Part shown: in pieces, positions 8,044 to 18,222 of the stretch
Layout: every line of letters starts with the position of its first letter
How positions within the stretch are numbered: position 1 is the first letter of the stretch
Assembly: GCF_014773265.1 (NCBI RefSeq)
Contig: NZ_JACWMY010000005.1
Coordinates: 186,001-250,000 of the forward strand
DNA: 64,000 nucleotides
Direction of reading: 5' to 3'
From: Mucilaginibacter pankratovii
Lineage (GTDB): Bacteria > Bacteroidota > Bacteroidia > Sphingobacteriales > Sphingobacteriaceae
The notes under the pieces: generated by a model
The model's input: the letters and a program-made list of their open reading frames with translations, nothing else
The model's database searches: none
What the model was told of the DNA's origin: nothing
Position numbers and translations under genes: made by a program

Positions 8044-8859
8044 CTAATACTCCGCCAATACATTAAACCCAACACCGGCAATTCCTTCTTTTTCCCATCC
8101 TGCCTGGCTGGTTTCGCGCGAGATAACGGCGCTGCTAAACAAACTCGCCGAAAACATAATGCCATGTCCGCGCGCATTTTTTATCCACTCCAGGCTTACA
8201 AAAAACTTATCCTCTACCACTATTAAATAAGGCTCAAGGTCTACAGTTATTTTTTTGTCGCCCTTTTTAACGGCAACAAAAATGCTTTGTAGCTGCAGGG
8301 GCTTATCGGGCAAACCGTCTTTCACGGTATAAAAGTTAAGGCGCAGCTGTACCGAATCGGTTACATCGCCGGCTATGGAAGCATTGAACTGTTTAAGATA
8401 AGTTGGCGCACGCTTTATTTTAATAATGGCTCCTATCTCATTACCCAGCTTATTACTGGTGAACCCCGCGTTGGTAGATTGCGATTTAGTTGTATTGCCC
8501 AATACAACCTGTTTCCATTTGTGGTTGGTAACACGCACCTCCTTTATTTCGCGCAGATCCGGCTGTAGGCTGATGCTTTTATAGGAGCCGTATCCTTTTC
8601 TGAAATCGGCAATTAAAAACGATTGCGGGCGATAACCGATAATCGAGATTCGCAAGCTATCGGCATCGTGGCCGGTTAAAGAAATACTGTATTTACCATC
8701 CGCATCAGAAACGGTACCAACCGCCTTGCCAATAATGCCTACGTTAACGTAGGGCAGGGGCTGGTTGGTTTTCGCATCTTTTACAATACCATCAAATACC
8801 TGCGCATGGGCAAATAAGGCTGTAAAAATAAACAGGGCAATAAAAACTAAATACTTCAT
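8044..8859 (-). CDS. Exported CarboxypepD_reg-like domain protein
   Basis: A 271-residue protein with a clear signal peptide (MKYLVFIALFIFTALFAHAQ). A carboxypeptidase-regulatory-like beta-sandwich follows directly (FDGIVKDAKTNQPLPYVNVGI and DADGKYSISL, about residues 22-105). This is the module found at the N-termini of TonB-dependent outer-membrane transporters and many surface proteins of Bacteroidetes. No TonB box, plug or barrel follows; the C-terminal 150 residues are unassigned. It is probably periplasmic or outer-membrane associated. It is the first chromosomal gene past the element boundary and lies 30 bases downstream of the ABC-F gene on the same strand, so read-through is possible. 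Confidence 0.8.
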   Translation of the reverse strand: MKYLVFIALFIFTALFAHAQVFDGIVKDAKTNQPLPYVNVGIIGKAVGTVSDADGKYSISLTGHDADSLRISIIGYRPQSFLIADFRKGYGSYKSISLQPDLREIKEVRVTNHKWKQVVLGNTTKSQSTNAGFTSNKLGNEIGAIIKIKRAPTYLKQFNASIAGDVTDSVQLRLNFYTVKDGLPDKPLQLQSIFVAVKKGDKKITVDLEPYLIVVEDKFFVSLEWIKNARGHGIMFSASLFSSAVISRETSQAGWEKEGIAGVGFNVLAEY

Positions 8860-8889
8860 ACCTGCAAGACGGATAAATACAGCCTTTAG

Positions 8890-10903
<2,014 letters not shown>

Positions 10904-10984
10904 ATGGGATCTGTCATTATCTGTTTAGTTGTCATCAACATTGTGATGGCCTTGCGCAACAATCACGAACGAGAAGTATATTAA
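10904..10984 (+). CDS. Possible 26-residue membrane peptide
   Basis: An ATG-started frame encodes MGSVIICLVVINIVMALRN followed by a charged tail (NHEREVY). It has one hydrophobic helix of about 16 residues and a basic/acidic cytoplasmic-type end, the pattern of small single-pass membrane proteins. A -7-like GATATTTG lies about 40 bases upstream. It is in an otherwise empty intergenic region. Without conservation data it could be chance. Confidence 0.35.
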   Translation: MGSVIICLVVINIVMALRNNHEREVY

Positions 10985-11024
10985 GATATATAATACACTT
11001 TGTGCCCCCAAGCAAGCCCAAAGA

Positions 11025-11420
11025 TCAGCTGAAAATCTCAGTTAGTCTTTGGGTTTCGTTTTCTGTAAGCTTTTGTAACGAGCCCGACGCCATCATTTTC
11101 ATCAGCATATTAAGGTTAGCCGTTAAAGTAAAGGTAGCTTCGGTATCGGCGCCGCTCTCGGCAAGCACCCATTTCAATTCCATATCGAACGGTGGTTTTT
11201 CGGCAGGAATGATGATAATTTCTCTGTTGGTTATCCGGTGATGTATTTTGAGGCTAAGTTTGGTGATGTTCTGGATCTCGAAACTCGCCACATCGGCGGT
11301 TGATGTCCAGCCAATAACGTTTTCGGGCATTAGTTTGCCATGATTGCTCATATCTGCCAGGAAAGCGTAAACTTCGCTCACCGGTTTTTTTACGAGCACT
11401 TTACTTTCAAATACGCTCAT
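11025..11420 (-). CDS. SRPBCC-family protein (CoxG/polyketide cyclase-like)
   Basis: A 131-residue single-domain protein of the START/Bet v1-like SRPBCC fold. It begins with the typical strand and helix VFESKVLVKKPVSEVYAFLADMSNH and contains ENVIGWTSTADVASFEI. It has no signal peptide. Such proteins bind small hydrophobic ligands; the ligand cannot be guessed. Its ATG is three bases after the pyrE stop codon on the same strand, so the two genes are almost certainly co-transcribed and perhaps translationally coupled. Confidence 0.8.
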   Translation of the reverse strand: MSVFESKVLVKKPVSEVYAFLADMSNHGKLMPENVIGWTSTADVASFEIQNITKLSLKIHHRITNREIIIIPAEKPPFDMELKWVLAESGADTEATFTLTANLNMLMKMMASGSLQKLTENETQRLTEIFS

Positions 11421-11423
11421 ATG

Positions 11424-12065
11424 TTATTGTCCCCAGGTTGAAGGTTCTTCACGCCATTTTTTCAGTATTTCTATATCACTTTCAGAAATGTATTGTTTTT
11501 CTTCGGCGTACTTAAGCAAGGCGGTATAGTTAGACAGCGTTACAAACGGGCATTTAGCATTTTTAAAATTCTCTTCGGCCAGGTCGAACCCGTAGCTGAA
11601 TATGGCGGCCAGGCCGGCAACGTTGTAACCGGCATCGCGCAGGGCGGCAACTGCCTGTAAACTGCTTTTACCGGTAGAGATAAGATCCTCAATTACAACC
11701 ACACGTTTATCGGTAGATATTTCGCCCTCTATTAAACTGCCGGTACCATGTTCCTTTGCCTTAGCGCGTACGTAAATAAATGGCAAGCCCAATTCCTGCG
11801 CTACCAATGCACCCTGGGGAATCCCCGCAGTGGCAACGCCTGCAATACAGCCAACAGCGCCAAATTTCTCCTGTATAACAGATGATAATTGCTGCCTGAT
11901 GTAGGTGCGGATAGTAGGGAATGAAAGCGTAATGCGGTTATCGCAGTAAATTGGCGATTTCCAGCCCGAAGCCCATGTAAAAGGATTATTAGGTTGTAAT
12001 TTTATTGCTTTAATTTGCAGCAGGAACTCGGCAACCTGCTGTTCGGTCTCACTATTGGTAAACAT
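11424..12065 (-). CDS. pyrE: Orotate phosphoribosyltransferase
   Basis: A 213-residue enzyme that joins orotate and PRPP to make orotidine 5'-phosphate in pyrimidine synthesis. The type I phosphoribosyltransferase PRPP loop VVVIEDLISTGKSS (about 124-137), the flexible catalytic loop around KAKEHGTGSLIEG and the N-terminal FTWASGWKSPIYCD segment are all intact. Length is normal. The start codon at 12065 overlaps, on the opposite strand, the ATG of the divergent Nudix gene (both lie in a CATG), so there is no promoter space between them. The SRPBCC gene follows directly. Confidence 0.96.
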   Translation of the reverse strand: MFTNSETEQQVAEFLLQIKAIKLQPNNPFTWASGWKSPIYCDNRITLSFPTIRTYIRQQLSSVIQEKFGAVGCIAGVATAGIPQGALVAQELGLPFIYVRAKAKEHGTGSLIEGEISTDKRVVVIEDLISTGKSSLQAVAALRDAGYNVAGLAAIFSYGFDLAEENFKNAKCPFVTLSNYTALLKYAEEKQYISESDIEILKKWREEPSTWGQ

Positions 12066-12696
12066 GGCTCAAAAATACAGAATTTATATTAACGAAAAAG
12101 TGATTTTGCTAACCGCCGAGGCGCCAGAGCAAATAGAAAAATTTCAACGGATTGATGCTGAGCATTTTGATCTGAAATTAATTTATCCGTGGGTAGATAA
12201 TAGCCCCGGGCAATATTTTTTTGTATTGACTGATGACCCTAAGGATTTCCTGAAAAAAGCCACCAAAACCGTTAAGCTGGTTGAGGCCGCGGGTGGCCTT
12301 GTTCAGCATGAAGATGGTACGCATCTGTTTATCTACCGCAACGAAAAATGGGACCTGCCAAAAGGTAAGATAGAAAAAGGCGAGAAAACCAAAGTTGCCG
12401 CTGTACGCGAGGTAGAGGAAGAGTGCGGCATAAAAGTAAACAGCCTGGAGGATAAGATCTGCAAAACCTACCATATGTACCAGTGGAAGGGCAAAACCGT
12501 GTTAAAGAAAACCCACTGGTATTTAATGAAACACAAAGGCAAAGCCAAACTGGTACCACAGATAGAAGAAGGCATAACCGCCGTACGCTTTTTTAACCGC
12601 GAACAGGTGGCGGCCATTATAAGCAATACTTTCCCATCTATTATGGATGTGCTGGAGAAAGCGGAGCTGATTAAAGAAAGGGAAGCGCCTCTTTAG
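12064..12696 (+). CDS. Nudix hydrolase with N-terminal extension
   Basis: A 210-residue protein with a Nudix box at about residues 104-126 (KGKIEKGEKT, then AAVREVEEECGI), matching GX5EX7REUXEEXGU. The first 80 residues (YRIYINEKVILLTAEAP) form an extra domain. The ATG at 12064 gives MAQKYRIYIN and is preferred to an in-frame TTG nine bases upstream. The substrate is unknown; the family hydrolyses nucleoside diphosphates linked to another moiety. Its start overlaps that of pyrE on the other strand. Its 3' end overlaps the convergent coaD gene by 26 bases. Confidence 0.9.
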   Translation: MAQKYRIYINEKVILLTAEAPEQIEKFQRIDAEHFDLKLIYPWVDNSPGQYFFVLTDDPKDFLKKATKTVKLVEAAGGLVQHEDGTHLFIYRNEKWDLPKGKIEKGEKTKVAAVREVEEECGIKVNSLEDKICKTYHMYQWKGKTVLKKTHWYLMKHKGKAKLVPQIEEGITAVRFFNREQVAAIISNTFPSIMDVLEKAELIKEREAPL

Positions 12697-13132
12697 GCAT
12701 AAACTGGGTAACATCGCCATTGTAGCGGATAATTTCTCGCACGATGCTGGAACTGATGGAAGAATAGCCCGGCTTGCTCACAATAAAAATACTTTCAATT
12801 TCGGGTTCCAGAGCGTGATTCATCTGGGCGATGGCTTTTTCGTATTCAAAATCGCTTACGGTGCGTATTCCGCGGATCATATAATCGGCACCGATGCTTT
12901 TACAAAAATTTACGGTAAGCCCCTCGTAGGCTATAATATGGATGCGCTCGTCATGCGCGAAAACCGCACGTAGCATATCTTCGCGCTTGCCTACGCTCAG
13001 CAGGCCCTGTTTACTGGTGTTTACGCCAATGCCGATGTAAAGTTTATCAAACAACCCTACACTCCTTTTTACAATATCCACATGGGCCTTGGTAACAGGA
13101 TCGAACGAACCGGGGAAGAGCGCAATTTTCAT
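12671..13132 (-). CDS. coaD: Phosphopantetheine adenylyltransferase
   Basis: A 153-residue enzyme of coenzyme A synthesis that transfers AMP from ATP to 4'-phosphopantetheine. The nucleotidyltransferase signature GSFDPVTKAHVDI is at residues 8-20 and the C-terminal ISSSIVREI motif is present. The usual TxGH is TKAH here, a Gly-to-Ala change next to the catalytic His, which itself is kept. Length is standard. It overlaps the end of the convergent Nudix gene by 26 bases. Confidence 0.95.
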   Translation of the reverse strand: MKIALFPGSFDPVTKAHVDIVKRSVGLFDKLYIGIGVNTSKQGLLSVGKREDMLRAVFAHDERIHIIAYEGLTVNFCKSIGADYMIRGIRTVSDFEYEKAIAQMNHALEPEIESIFIVSKPGYSSISSSIVREIIRYNGDVTQFMPKEALPFL

Positions 13133-13213
13133 ATAGACGAGGGATATATCTACCCAAAAGTAACTAATGATTTGTAATGTGATACAGCTTAAGCCAAATT
13201 AATACGAATTAGC

Positions 13214-13579
13214 CTAAGCATTTAAAATCTCCTCCAAACTATAATAAACCTTCAAGCCCATATCTTCAGCAAACTTCACATCGCCATCGGCCCCTTTTGA
13301 TGCACCTTCTATGCGAAAAATGGCATCGCAGCGGGTAATTAAACGGCGGGCGATGGGATAGGAGATCTCTTCATAAATTTCATCCCCGGCATATTTGCAG
13401 CCGGCTTGTTTTAGTAATGGCAGTGCAAACCATTCGCCAATAATAGGGATGTGCCCGGCACGGAATAAGGGTAGGGCAACTTCTTCCATACGCTGTAAAT
13501 TTTGCGCCATCAGGATGGGGTCGTCATTTGTGCCGGAGCGGTAGGGGCCTGCGATGAGAATTGTTAAAGATTTTTTCAT
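13214..13579 (-). CDS. DUF4406-type nucleoside deoxyribosyltransferase-like protein
   Basis: A 121-residue protein with a Rossmann-like start LTILIAGPYRSG and the segment RCDAIFRIEGASKGADGD typical of DUF4406 and nucleoside 2-deoxyribosyltransferase-like folds. A C-terminal strand-helix (GLKVYYSLEEIL) follows. The exact reaction is unknown. It overlaps the NudK-like gene upstream by four bases (ATGA), which implies translational coupling and suggests a shared role in nucleotide or nucleotide-sugar clean-up. Confidence 0.75.
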   Translation of the reverse strand: MKKSLTILIAGPYRSGTNDDPILMAQNLQRMEEVALPLFRAGHIPIIGEWFALPLLKQAGCKYAGDEIYEEISYPIARRLITRCDAIFRIEGASKGADGDVKFAEDMGLKVYYSLEEILNA

Positions 13580-14154
13580 GACACTAAATTGTTTATTTGT
13601 GCGTGTTGTAAAAGCATAATGGTTTTTGCATCGCGGATCTCCCCGGTTTTTATCATGGCGATGGCATCTGCAAAAAGCAGCTCCATTACTTCGATGTTCT
13701 CGTGTTCATCGGCGGCGCCTCCGCCATCGTTCACCTTCATACCACTGGCGTATTCGGCCACAAAAAAGTAAAGGATCTCGGTTACCGAGCCAGGCGACAT
13801 ATACACCTCAAACACCTTTTGTACCGATGATAATTTATACCCGGTTTCCTCTTCAGTTTCCCGCCGGATGCATTCCTCCGGGTTATCATTATCCAGTAAG
13901 CCAGCACAGCACTCTACCATCATGCCATCTTCATTTCCATTAATGTAGGTCGGGATCCTAAACTGTTTGGTAAGTATAACCGTACCCTGCAGCTTGTTAT
14001 AAAGCAGTATGGTAGCGCCGTTGCCGCGGTCGTATGCTTCGCGTACCTGCGTAATGGTTGTCCCATCGTTTTGGGTGGCCTCGAACGTCAGTTTTTTAAG
14101 CGTGTACCAGTTGTTGGAGAGGATTTCGGTTTTTAGTATATTGATATTTTTCAT
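13576..14154 (-). CDS. nudK: NudK-like GDP-mannose pyrophosphatase
   Basis: A 192-residue Nudix enzyme. The Nudix box spans about 84-106 (AGLLDNDNPEE, then RRETEEETGY). The NudK/ADP-ribose pyrophosphatase signature SPGSVTEILYFFVAEY follows. The N-terminal half (REAYDRGNGATILLY and LTKQFRIPTYING) matches the GDP-mannose-cleaving subfamily, so hydrolysis to mannose 1-phosphate and GMP is the best guess. It is the first gene of a two-gene leftward operon. The divergent DeoR gene begins 62 bases away. Confidence 0.85.
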   Translation of the reverse strand: MKNINILKTEILSNNWYTLKKLTFEATQNDGTTITQVREAYDRGNGATILLYNKLQGTVILTKQFRIPTYINGNEDGMMVECCAGLLDNDNPEECIRRETEEETGYKLSSVQKVFEVYMSPGSVTEILYFFVAEYASGMKVNDGGGAADEHENIEVMELLFADAIAMIKTGEIRDAKTIMLLQHAQINNLVS

Positions 14155-14187
14155 CTATATAAATGAACGAATTTGATTATTATTGAT

Positions 14188-14195
14188 TATATTTG
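14188..14195 (+). promoter_or_regulatory. -7 box for the DeoR-type regulator
   Basis: TATATTTG matches the Bacteroidetes -7 consensus and lies 21 bases before the chosen ATG at 14217. No -33 TTTG is found at the usual 19-21-base distance; the nearest TTTG is only 12 bases away. It overlaps the TTG at 14193 that an automatic start choice would use, which argues against that start. Confidence 0.5.
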
Positions 14196-14216
14196 AACAA
14201 ATTAAAGCATAATAAA

Positions 14217-14969
14217 ATGAACTTTCAAAAAAGGAAGCAAAAAATATTAGCGGAGCTGGATAAACAGGGCGAGGTAGATATAAAAAAGCTGGCCACAGAC
14301 CTGGCTATCTCGGAAATTACCGCCCGGCGCGACCTTAACCAACTGGCTGCCGACGGCCTGCTTTACCGTACACATGGGGGCGCTGTTAAGGTAAACCCAA
14401 ATGAGAAGCCGTACACCTTTGCCAACAAAACCGCGCAGAACGCGGCCGTAAAAGATGCTATTTGCCGCGTAGCAGCATCACAGATACAGGATGGTGACAT
14501 TATTTTTATGGATTGCGGCAGTACGGTATTCCGCCTTTGCCAGTTCATTAAAAACAAGAAGATAAAAGTGATAACAAACTCCCTTCCTGTAATTTATGAG
14601 TTACAGGATAGCACGGTTAGCCTCAATATTATAGGAGGCGAACTGGATGCCGAACGACAGGCTGTACACGGCACCACCGCCAATGAGCACATTGCAAAAT
14701 ACCGGGCAACCAAAGCTTTTTTAGGGGTTGATGGGATCTCCATTAACGGCCTGTTTGCTAATAGCGAGAAAGAAGCGGGCATTACCACCGCCTTCGCTAC
14801 CCATAGCGCCTATACTTACATGCTTTGCGATGCGGCAAAGATCGGTAAAGAAACCTACCTAAACTTTGCCGGGCTCAACCTTATTAGTGCCGTCGTCACC
14901 AACGCAAGCGCGGATAAACTCGTCGGGTTCGAAGAGCAGGGCGTAGCGCTGCTCTTCGCCAAATCTTAA
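14217..14969 (+). CDS. DeoR/GlpR-family transcriptional regulator
   Basis: A 250-residue repressor with an N-terminal winged HTH (RKQKILAELDKQGEV, then ISEITARRDLNQLAADG, about 4-55) and a C-terminal DeoR sensor domain that resembles sugar isomerases. The conserved YRTHGGAV, DGDIIFMDCGST and VITNSLPV motifs are present. Family members sense phosphorylated sugars. The ATG at 14217 is chosen because the TTG at 14193 lies in the -7 box. The gene converges on a GH78 rhamnosidase gene with a 4-base overlap; regulation of sugar use is plausible but unproven. Confidence 0.9.
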   Translation: MNFQKRKQKILAELDKQGEVDIKKLATDLAISEITARRDLNQLAADGLLYRTHGGAVKVNPNEKPYTFANKTAQNAAVKDAICRVAASQIQDGDIIFMDCGSTVFRLCQFIKNKKIKVITNSLPVIYELQDSTVSLNIIGGELDAERQAVHGTTANEHIAKYRATKAFLGVDGISINGLFANSEKEAGITTAFATHSAYTYMLCDAAKIGKETYLNFAGLNLISAVVTNASADKLVGFEEQGVALLFAKS

Positions 14970-17314
14970 ATCACAAAAGAATTGTTCCCTGCTTTTAATG
15001 GATATGTTTTCGCCTTCCACACAAATATTCCCGTTGTGGCTTTCGGCAGGCTGATGTTTATCGTCCACTTGCCCTTCTCCAGCTTATAACCGGCTGCTAC
15101 TTTACCGTTGGGGTGCGGGATATCGCCGCTGATATTAGTAAGCGTACCCAAATGCGGTTCTATCTTCACTTTACTAAAGCCCGGCGCATAGCTGTCTATT
15201 CCCAATACCGTCCTGAAGAACTCGATGTTCGGACTTGCGCCCCAGGCATGGCAATCAGAGCGGGAAGTGTTAACATCCGAATACTCGGCCCAGGTAGTAA
15301 GGCCCATAGCGATGTTTTCGCGATAGATGCCCAGCCAGTTCATATAATCGTTACCCAGGCCTGCTTTTACCAATGCCTGGTTTAGGTAATATTTAAAATA
15401 AACCGAGCATTGGATCAAGCTGGTATCCTTCAGCATCCCGCTTGCTACAGCTTTCATATCCGCGCCGCTCACCACGCCGGTTAGGATAGCCAGCGAATTG
15501 GCGTGCTGGGAGTAACCATTTTTCTCTTTGGTATCCGCGTACAGTTTCTTAACCGGGTCCCAGTACTTACGTTGTATGGTTGCCTTTAACTGCGCAGCCT
15601 TTTGGTTATATAGTTTCGCGTAATCCGGCAGGCCAATTTTTGCCTCCATCTCTGCCGCCCACTGGTATGCCCACAGCAATTGCAAATCATAAATAGCTGC
15701 GGTGCCATCTTTCGCGTCTACACCACCTGCAAAATTGCCCGACCAATCTACAAAGGCCCAATACGGGGTGTTCTTTACCGAGCCATCTGCCTGCTGATAC
15801 TTGCTAAAGAAATCGAGCACGCCGCGTTCGCCAAGCAGTTTGTTCCTGATAAAATCGTTATCGCCGCGGTACATCCAGTAATCGTGCAGCATACCGATGT
15901 ACCATAGCGAGAATGGCGAGATCACCTGCGTGCCGCGCGACGGGTAACAACTGGCTGTTATGCCTTCGGGTAAGCGGGAATGATCCATTTGGTTGAGTGC
16001 GTTACGCGCCAGGCGGTCGTCGCTGGTGTTGTAGTACGATACCATGGCCTGGATGCGAGTATCGCCAATGTATTGCAGCTGTTCGTAGTACGGGCAGTCG
16101 GTATAGGTTTCCCAGGCGTTAAGTCTCGCTGTAAGCCAGCCGATATCCAGCATTTGCGTCATTTCGGTTTTATCGGTATTCAACACCGCGGCGCGTTTAA
16201 ATGGATAACCGGTGAAAGTACCGTAAAGGTCATCTATAACCAGTGGCTCATCTTTGGTTCTTACGATAAGCCTGATGTATCGGTACGTACGAAAGTTTAA
16301 TGTGGTGAATGTTTGTCCCGCGCTGCCATCGGCTGTGAGGCTGTCTATCCTCGCTACAAATTCTTTTCCGTCTACATCGTCGCGGTTACCTTTAATAACG
16401 CCATTACTGCCTTTTTTGTAAAGCGATTCGGCATAGCCAAGAGAGATGCCGGCATCTTTGCCACCGCTGAAGTTTAAGGTAACATAAGCATTGGTTAGAA
16501 AAGTTTGATCAAGTATTAACGTAGCAAGGGTATTTGCCGGGATGGTTACCGGCACCTTTTCCGCAGGGAACGCTTGTGGCCTGTTTACACCAGCTGCACG
16601 GCGTACCTTAACCAGGCGCTGGTATACCATATCCCTTGCAGGCAGCGACGATGGTACCAATGCCCATTCTATTCCCCAGGCCGTGCCTTTAGGTCTGCCA
16701 TCGGCCAGCTTAGATGTCGATGGCCAGGCAGTGTCGTCAAAACCAGGGGCGGTCCAATCGCCTTTAACCGCTTTGTTCATATCTACCATTTCGCCTTTGC
16801 TGGCGGCAAAAAAGTAACCCGGGACCGGCTGATGACCAATATCGCGGATGCCTTTCCAGGTATCGTTGGTGTTTAATATTTCTTCTGCCGGCGAATTCCC
16901 CTGTAAAATAAAACCTGTGCGTACGCTTATCTGCGCGGCGGGACTATAATTTGCCTCGTTCCAAACCAGCGCGGCTACGGTATTTTTCCCTGCGGAGAGA
17001 TATGGCGCAAGATCTACCGTTTCATAGTTCCAATAATAGGTATCGCCGCGCGCGGGGCCAAGGGAAACCAGGGTACCGTTCACGAACAGTTTATAACGGT
17101 TATCTGCCGATACATGCACAATGAAGGAGCCCGGCTTAACAGCCAGCTCAATATTCTTCCTGAAATAAAATACACCATAACTGGTGCCGTTATCGCCCTG
17201 CGCTGCTATCCAATAGGAGTGCCATTGTTTTGGAGCGGTGGAAGTAGGAGTAGTTTGCGCATTAGCAAATTGAACCGAAAAAGCGAATAATAAGAATGTA
17301 AACAAGGCTCTCAT
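14966..17314 (-). CDS. GH78 alpha-L-rhamnosidase-like exported enzyme
   Basis: A 782-residue protein starting MRALFTFLLFAFSVQFANAQ, a signal peptide. A TTG-started frame would add eight residues before it. The N-terminal beta-sandwich domains (FYFRKNIEL, VNGTLVSLGPARGD, WNYETVDLAPYL) and the six-hairpin barrel with TDCPYYEQLQYIGD match bacterial alpha-L-rhamnosidases. Acidic residues in that segment are the expected catalytic region. It probably trims rhamnose from plant or bacterial polysaccharides in the periplasm or at the cell surface. It is a lone leftward gene; its 3' end overlaps the DeoR gene by four bases. Confidence 0.87.
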   Translation of the reverse strand: MRALFTFLLFAFSVQFANAQTTPTSTAPKQWHSYWIAAQGDNGTSYGVFYFRKNIELAVKPGSFIVHVSADNRYKLFVNGTLVSLGPARGDTYYWNYETVDLAPYLSAGKNTVAALVWNEANYSPAAQISVRTGFILQGNSPAEEILNTNDTWKGIRDIGHQPVPGYFFAASKGEMVDMNKAVKGDWTAPGFDDTAWPSTSKLADGRPKGTAWGIEWALVPSSLPARDMVYQRLVKVRRAAGVNRPQAFPAEKVPVTIPANTLATLILDQTFLTNAYVTLNFSGGKDAGISLGYAESLYKKGSNGVIKGNRDDVDGKEFVARIDSLTADGSAGQTFTTLNFRTYRYIRLIVRTKDEPLVIDDLYGTFTGYPFKRAAVLNTDKTEMTQMLDIGWLTARLNAWETYTDCPYYEQLQYIGDTRIQAMVSYYNTSDDRLARNALNQMDHSRLPEGITASCYPSRGTQVISPFSLWYIGMLHDYWMYRGDNDFIRNKLLGERGVLDFFSKYQQADGSVKNTPYWAFVDWSGNFAGGVDAKDGTAAIYDLQLLWAYQWAAEMEAKIGLPDYAKLYNQKAAQLKATIQRKYWDPVKKLYADTKEKNGYSQHANSLAILTGVVSGADMKAVASGMLKDTSLIQCSVYFKYYLNQALVKAGLGNDYMNWLGIYRENIAMGLTTWAEYSDVNTSRSDCHAWGASPNIEFFRTVLGIDSYAPGFSKVKIEPHLGTLTNISGDIPHPNGKVAAGYKLEKGKWTINISLPKATTGIFVWKAKTYPLKAGNNSFVI

Positions 17315-17387
17315 GGAGATTATGAATTGGATAGACAATAATAAGAAAAGATTTAATAAATCGATTTAGCAAATGTTTATTTTTTTT

Positions 17388-17492
17388 CGTCATTGCGAGC
17401 GAAGCGCGGCAACCCTCGGCAAGCAGAGTGACTTGCAAATCCGACCTGCCTGCCGATGATTGCTTCGTCGCTTCGCTTCCCTCGCAAGGACG
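17388..17492. repeat. Dispersed palindromic (REP-like) element
   Basis: Terminal arms CGTCATTGCGAG and CTCGCAAGGACG are inverted repeats (11 of 12). Further complementary segments inside include GAAGCG and GCTTCG. This CGTCATTGCGAG type of repeat is widespread in bacterial intergenic DNA. It lies between the GH78 start and the left end of the transposon, and encodes nothing. Confidence 0.75.
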
Positions 17493-17520
17493 ACGTCATT
17501 AACGAGGTGGTAAAAATTAA

Positions 17521-17549
17521 GGTAACTATATATTAGTTGGGACAAGATA
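17521..17549 (+). repeat. Left terminal inverted repeat of the IS1595 element
   Basis: 29 bases identical to the reverse complement of 20122-20150, beginning GGTAACTATATA and ending GACAAGATA. It is preceded directly by the AAAATTAA target duplication. Matching stops abruptly at the next base. Confidence 0.95.
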
Positions 17550-17596
17550 CTTACATTAAGTATTTTTTGATTTTACTTTCTATAAAAGAATTATTG

Positions 17597-17628
17597 AACG
17601 CCATGGCAATTGCAATGGCGTTTTTTTT
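17597..17628 (+). terminator. Terminator just inside the left transposon end
   Basis: AACGCCAT pairs with ATGGCGTT around a 10-base loop and runs into eight T residues on the plus strand. No gene inside the element precedes it, so it most likely stops transcription entering from the left flank. Confidence 0.8.
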
Positions 17629-17666
17629 ATATTTGGTACAATTTATTGTAATAGCGAACTCGTTCA

Positions 17667-17783
17667 GGCTGTCGAACCGACTAAATTCTACAAAGCAAAG
17701 AACGTACATGAGTTTGAGTATCGCATGCCGTATGGCGTGGGGTTACTTATTCGTGTATGGGCTTTTAGTCGGGCCTGACAGCC
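17667..17783. other. Long imperfect inverted repeat of unknown role
   Basis: Outer arms GGCTGTC and GACAGCC, then CGACTAAA and TTTAGTCG, pair across about 117 bases with small asymmetric bulges (GAAC against GGCCT). Partial pairing continues inward. Each side is flanked by a small palindrome (GAACTCGTTC on the left, TGAGGCCTCA on the right). The size and bulges recall an integron attC site, but the expected R boxes are not clear. It could also be a structured RNA. An 83-codon frame across it is not accepted. Confidence 0.5.
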
Positions 17784-17849
17784 GATGAGGCCTCACGCTT
17801 AATTTTATCAACCCGCCAAATAGGGGCTATGGCCATAACCCTTATTCAC

Positions 17850-18191
17850 ATGAAGAAGTATAAAGTTTTAGTAATGGTAATCCTTGGGATTGTAGTATTA
17901 TTCTTATTTTTTACAAACCCTACGACAGAAGACTTTAAAAAAGAATGCCCTTATTACTCCCCTCGACAGAAAGATACAACCTTCGGAAATTACGTTGACC
18001 CCCATTTTATTGTTCGACGGGAAAGAAACTATTTTTTATTCAGCCGTTTCACATGGAGTAATTTAGAAATTGTAGGGATTGCTGGAAATTTCTTTGTAGC
18101 GAAAATTATACCAGGTCAACACAAAGTTATCTCCGATGGTATTACAATTTATGACGGATTCTACCCAAGTGAAGCAGAGAAAAACAAATGA
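17850..18191 (+). CDS. Membrane-anchored passenger protein (DUF4359-like start)
   Basis: A 113-residue protein with an N-terminal anchor (KYKVLVMVILGIVVLFLFF) followed by TNPTTEDFKKE, which resembles the start of DUF4359 proteins. The rest is probably extracytoplasmic, with an aromatic-rich segment RNYFLFSRFTWSNLE. The ATG at 17850 puts the lysine-rich start next to the anchor; an ATG at 17829 would add seven residues. It is carried inside the IS1595 transposon and ends facing the transposase gene. Function unknown. Confidence 0.55.
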   Translation: MKKYKVLVMVILGIVVLFLFFTNPTTEDFKKECPYYSPRQKDTTFGNYVDPHFIVRRERNYFLFSRFTWSNLEIVGIAGNFFVAKIIPGQHKVISDGITIYDGFYPSEAEKNK

Positions 18192-18222
18192 TTTAATGTT
18201 ATTGCTTTATCTTAGCTTGACA

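Noticed and set aside
17667..17783. Definite integron attC site
   Set aside because: Size and bulges fit, but clear RYYYAAC and GTTRRRY boxes at the right spacing were not found, and no integron integrase is present.
17537..17788. 83-codon rightward frame at the left end of the transposon
   Set aside because: It starts inside the terminal inverted repeat, runs through a strong terminator hairpin and the large inverted repeat, and has no recognisable domain.
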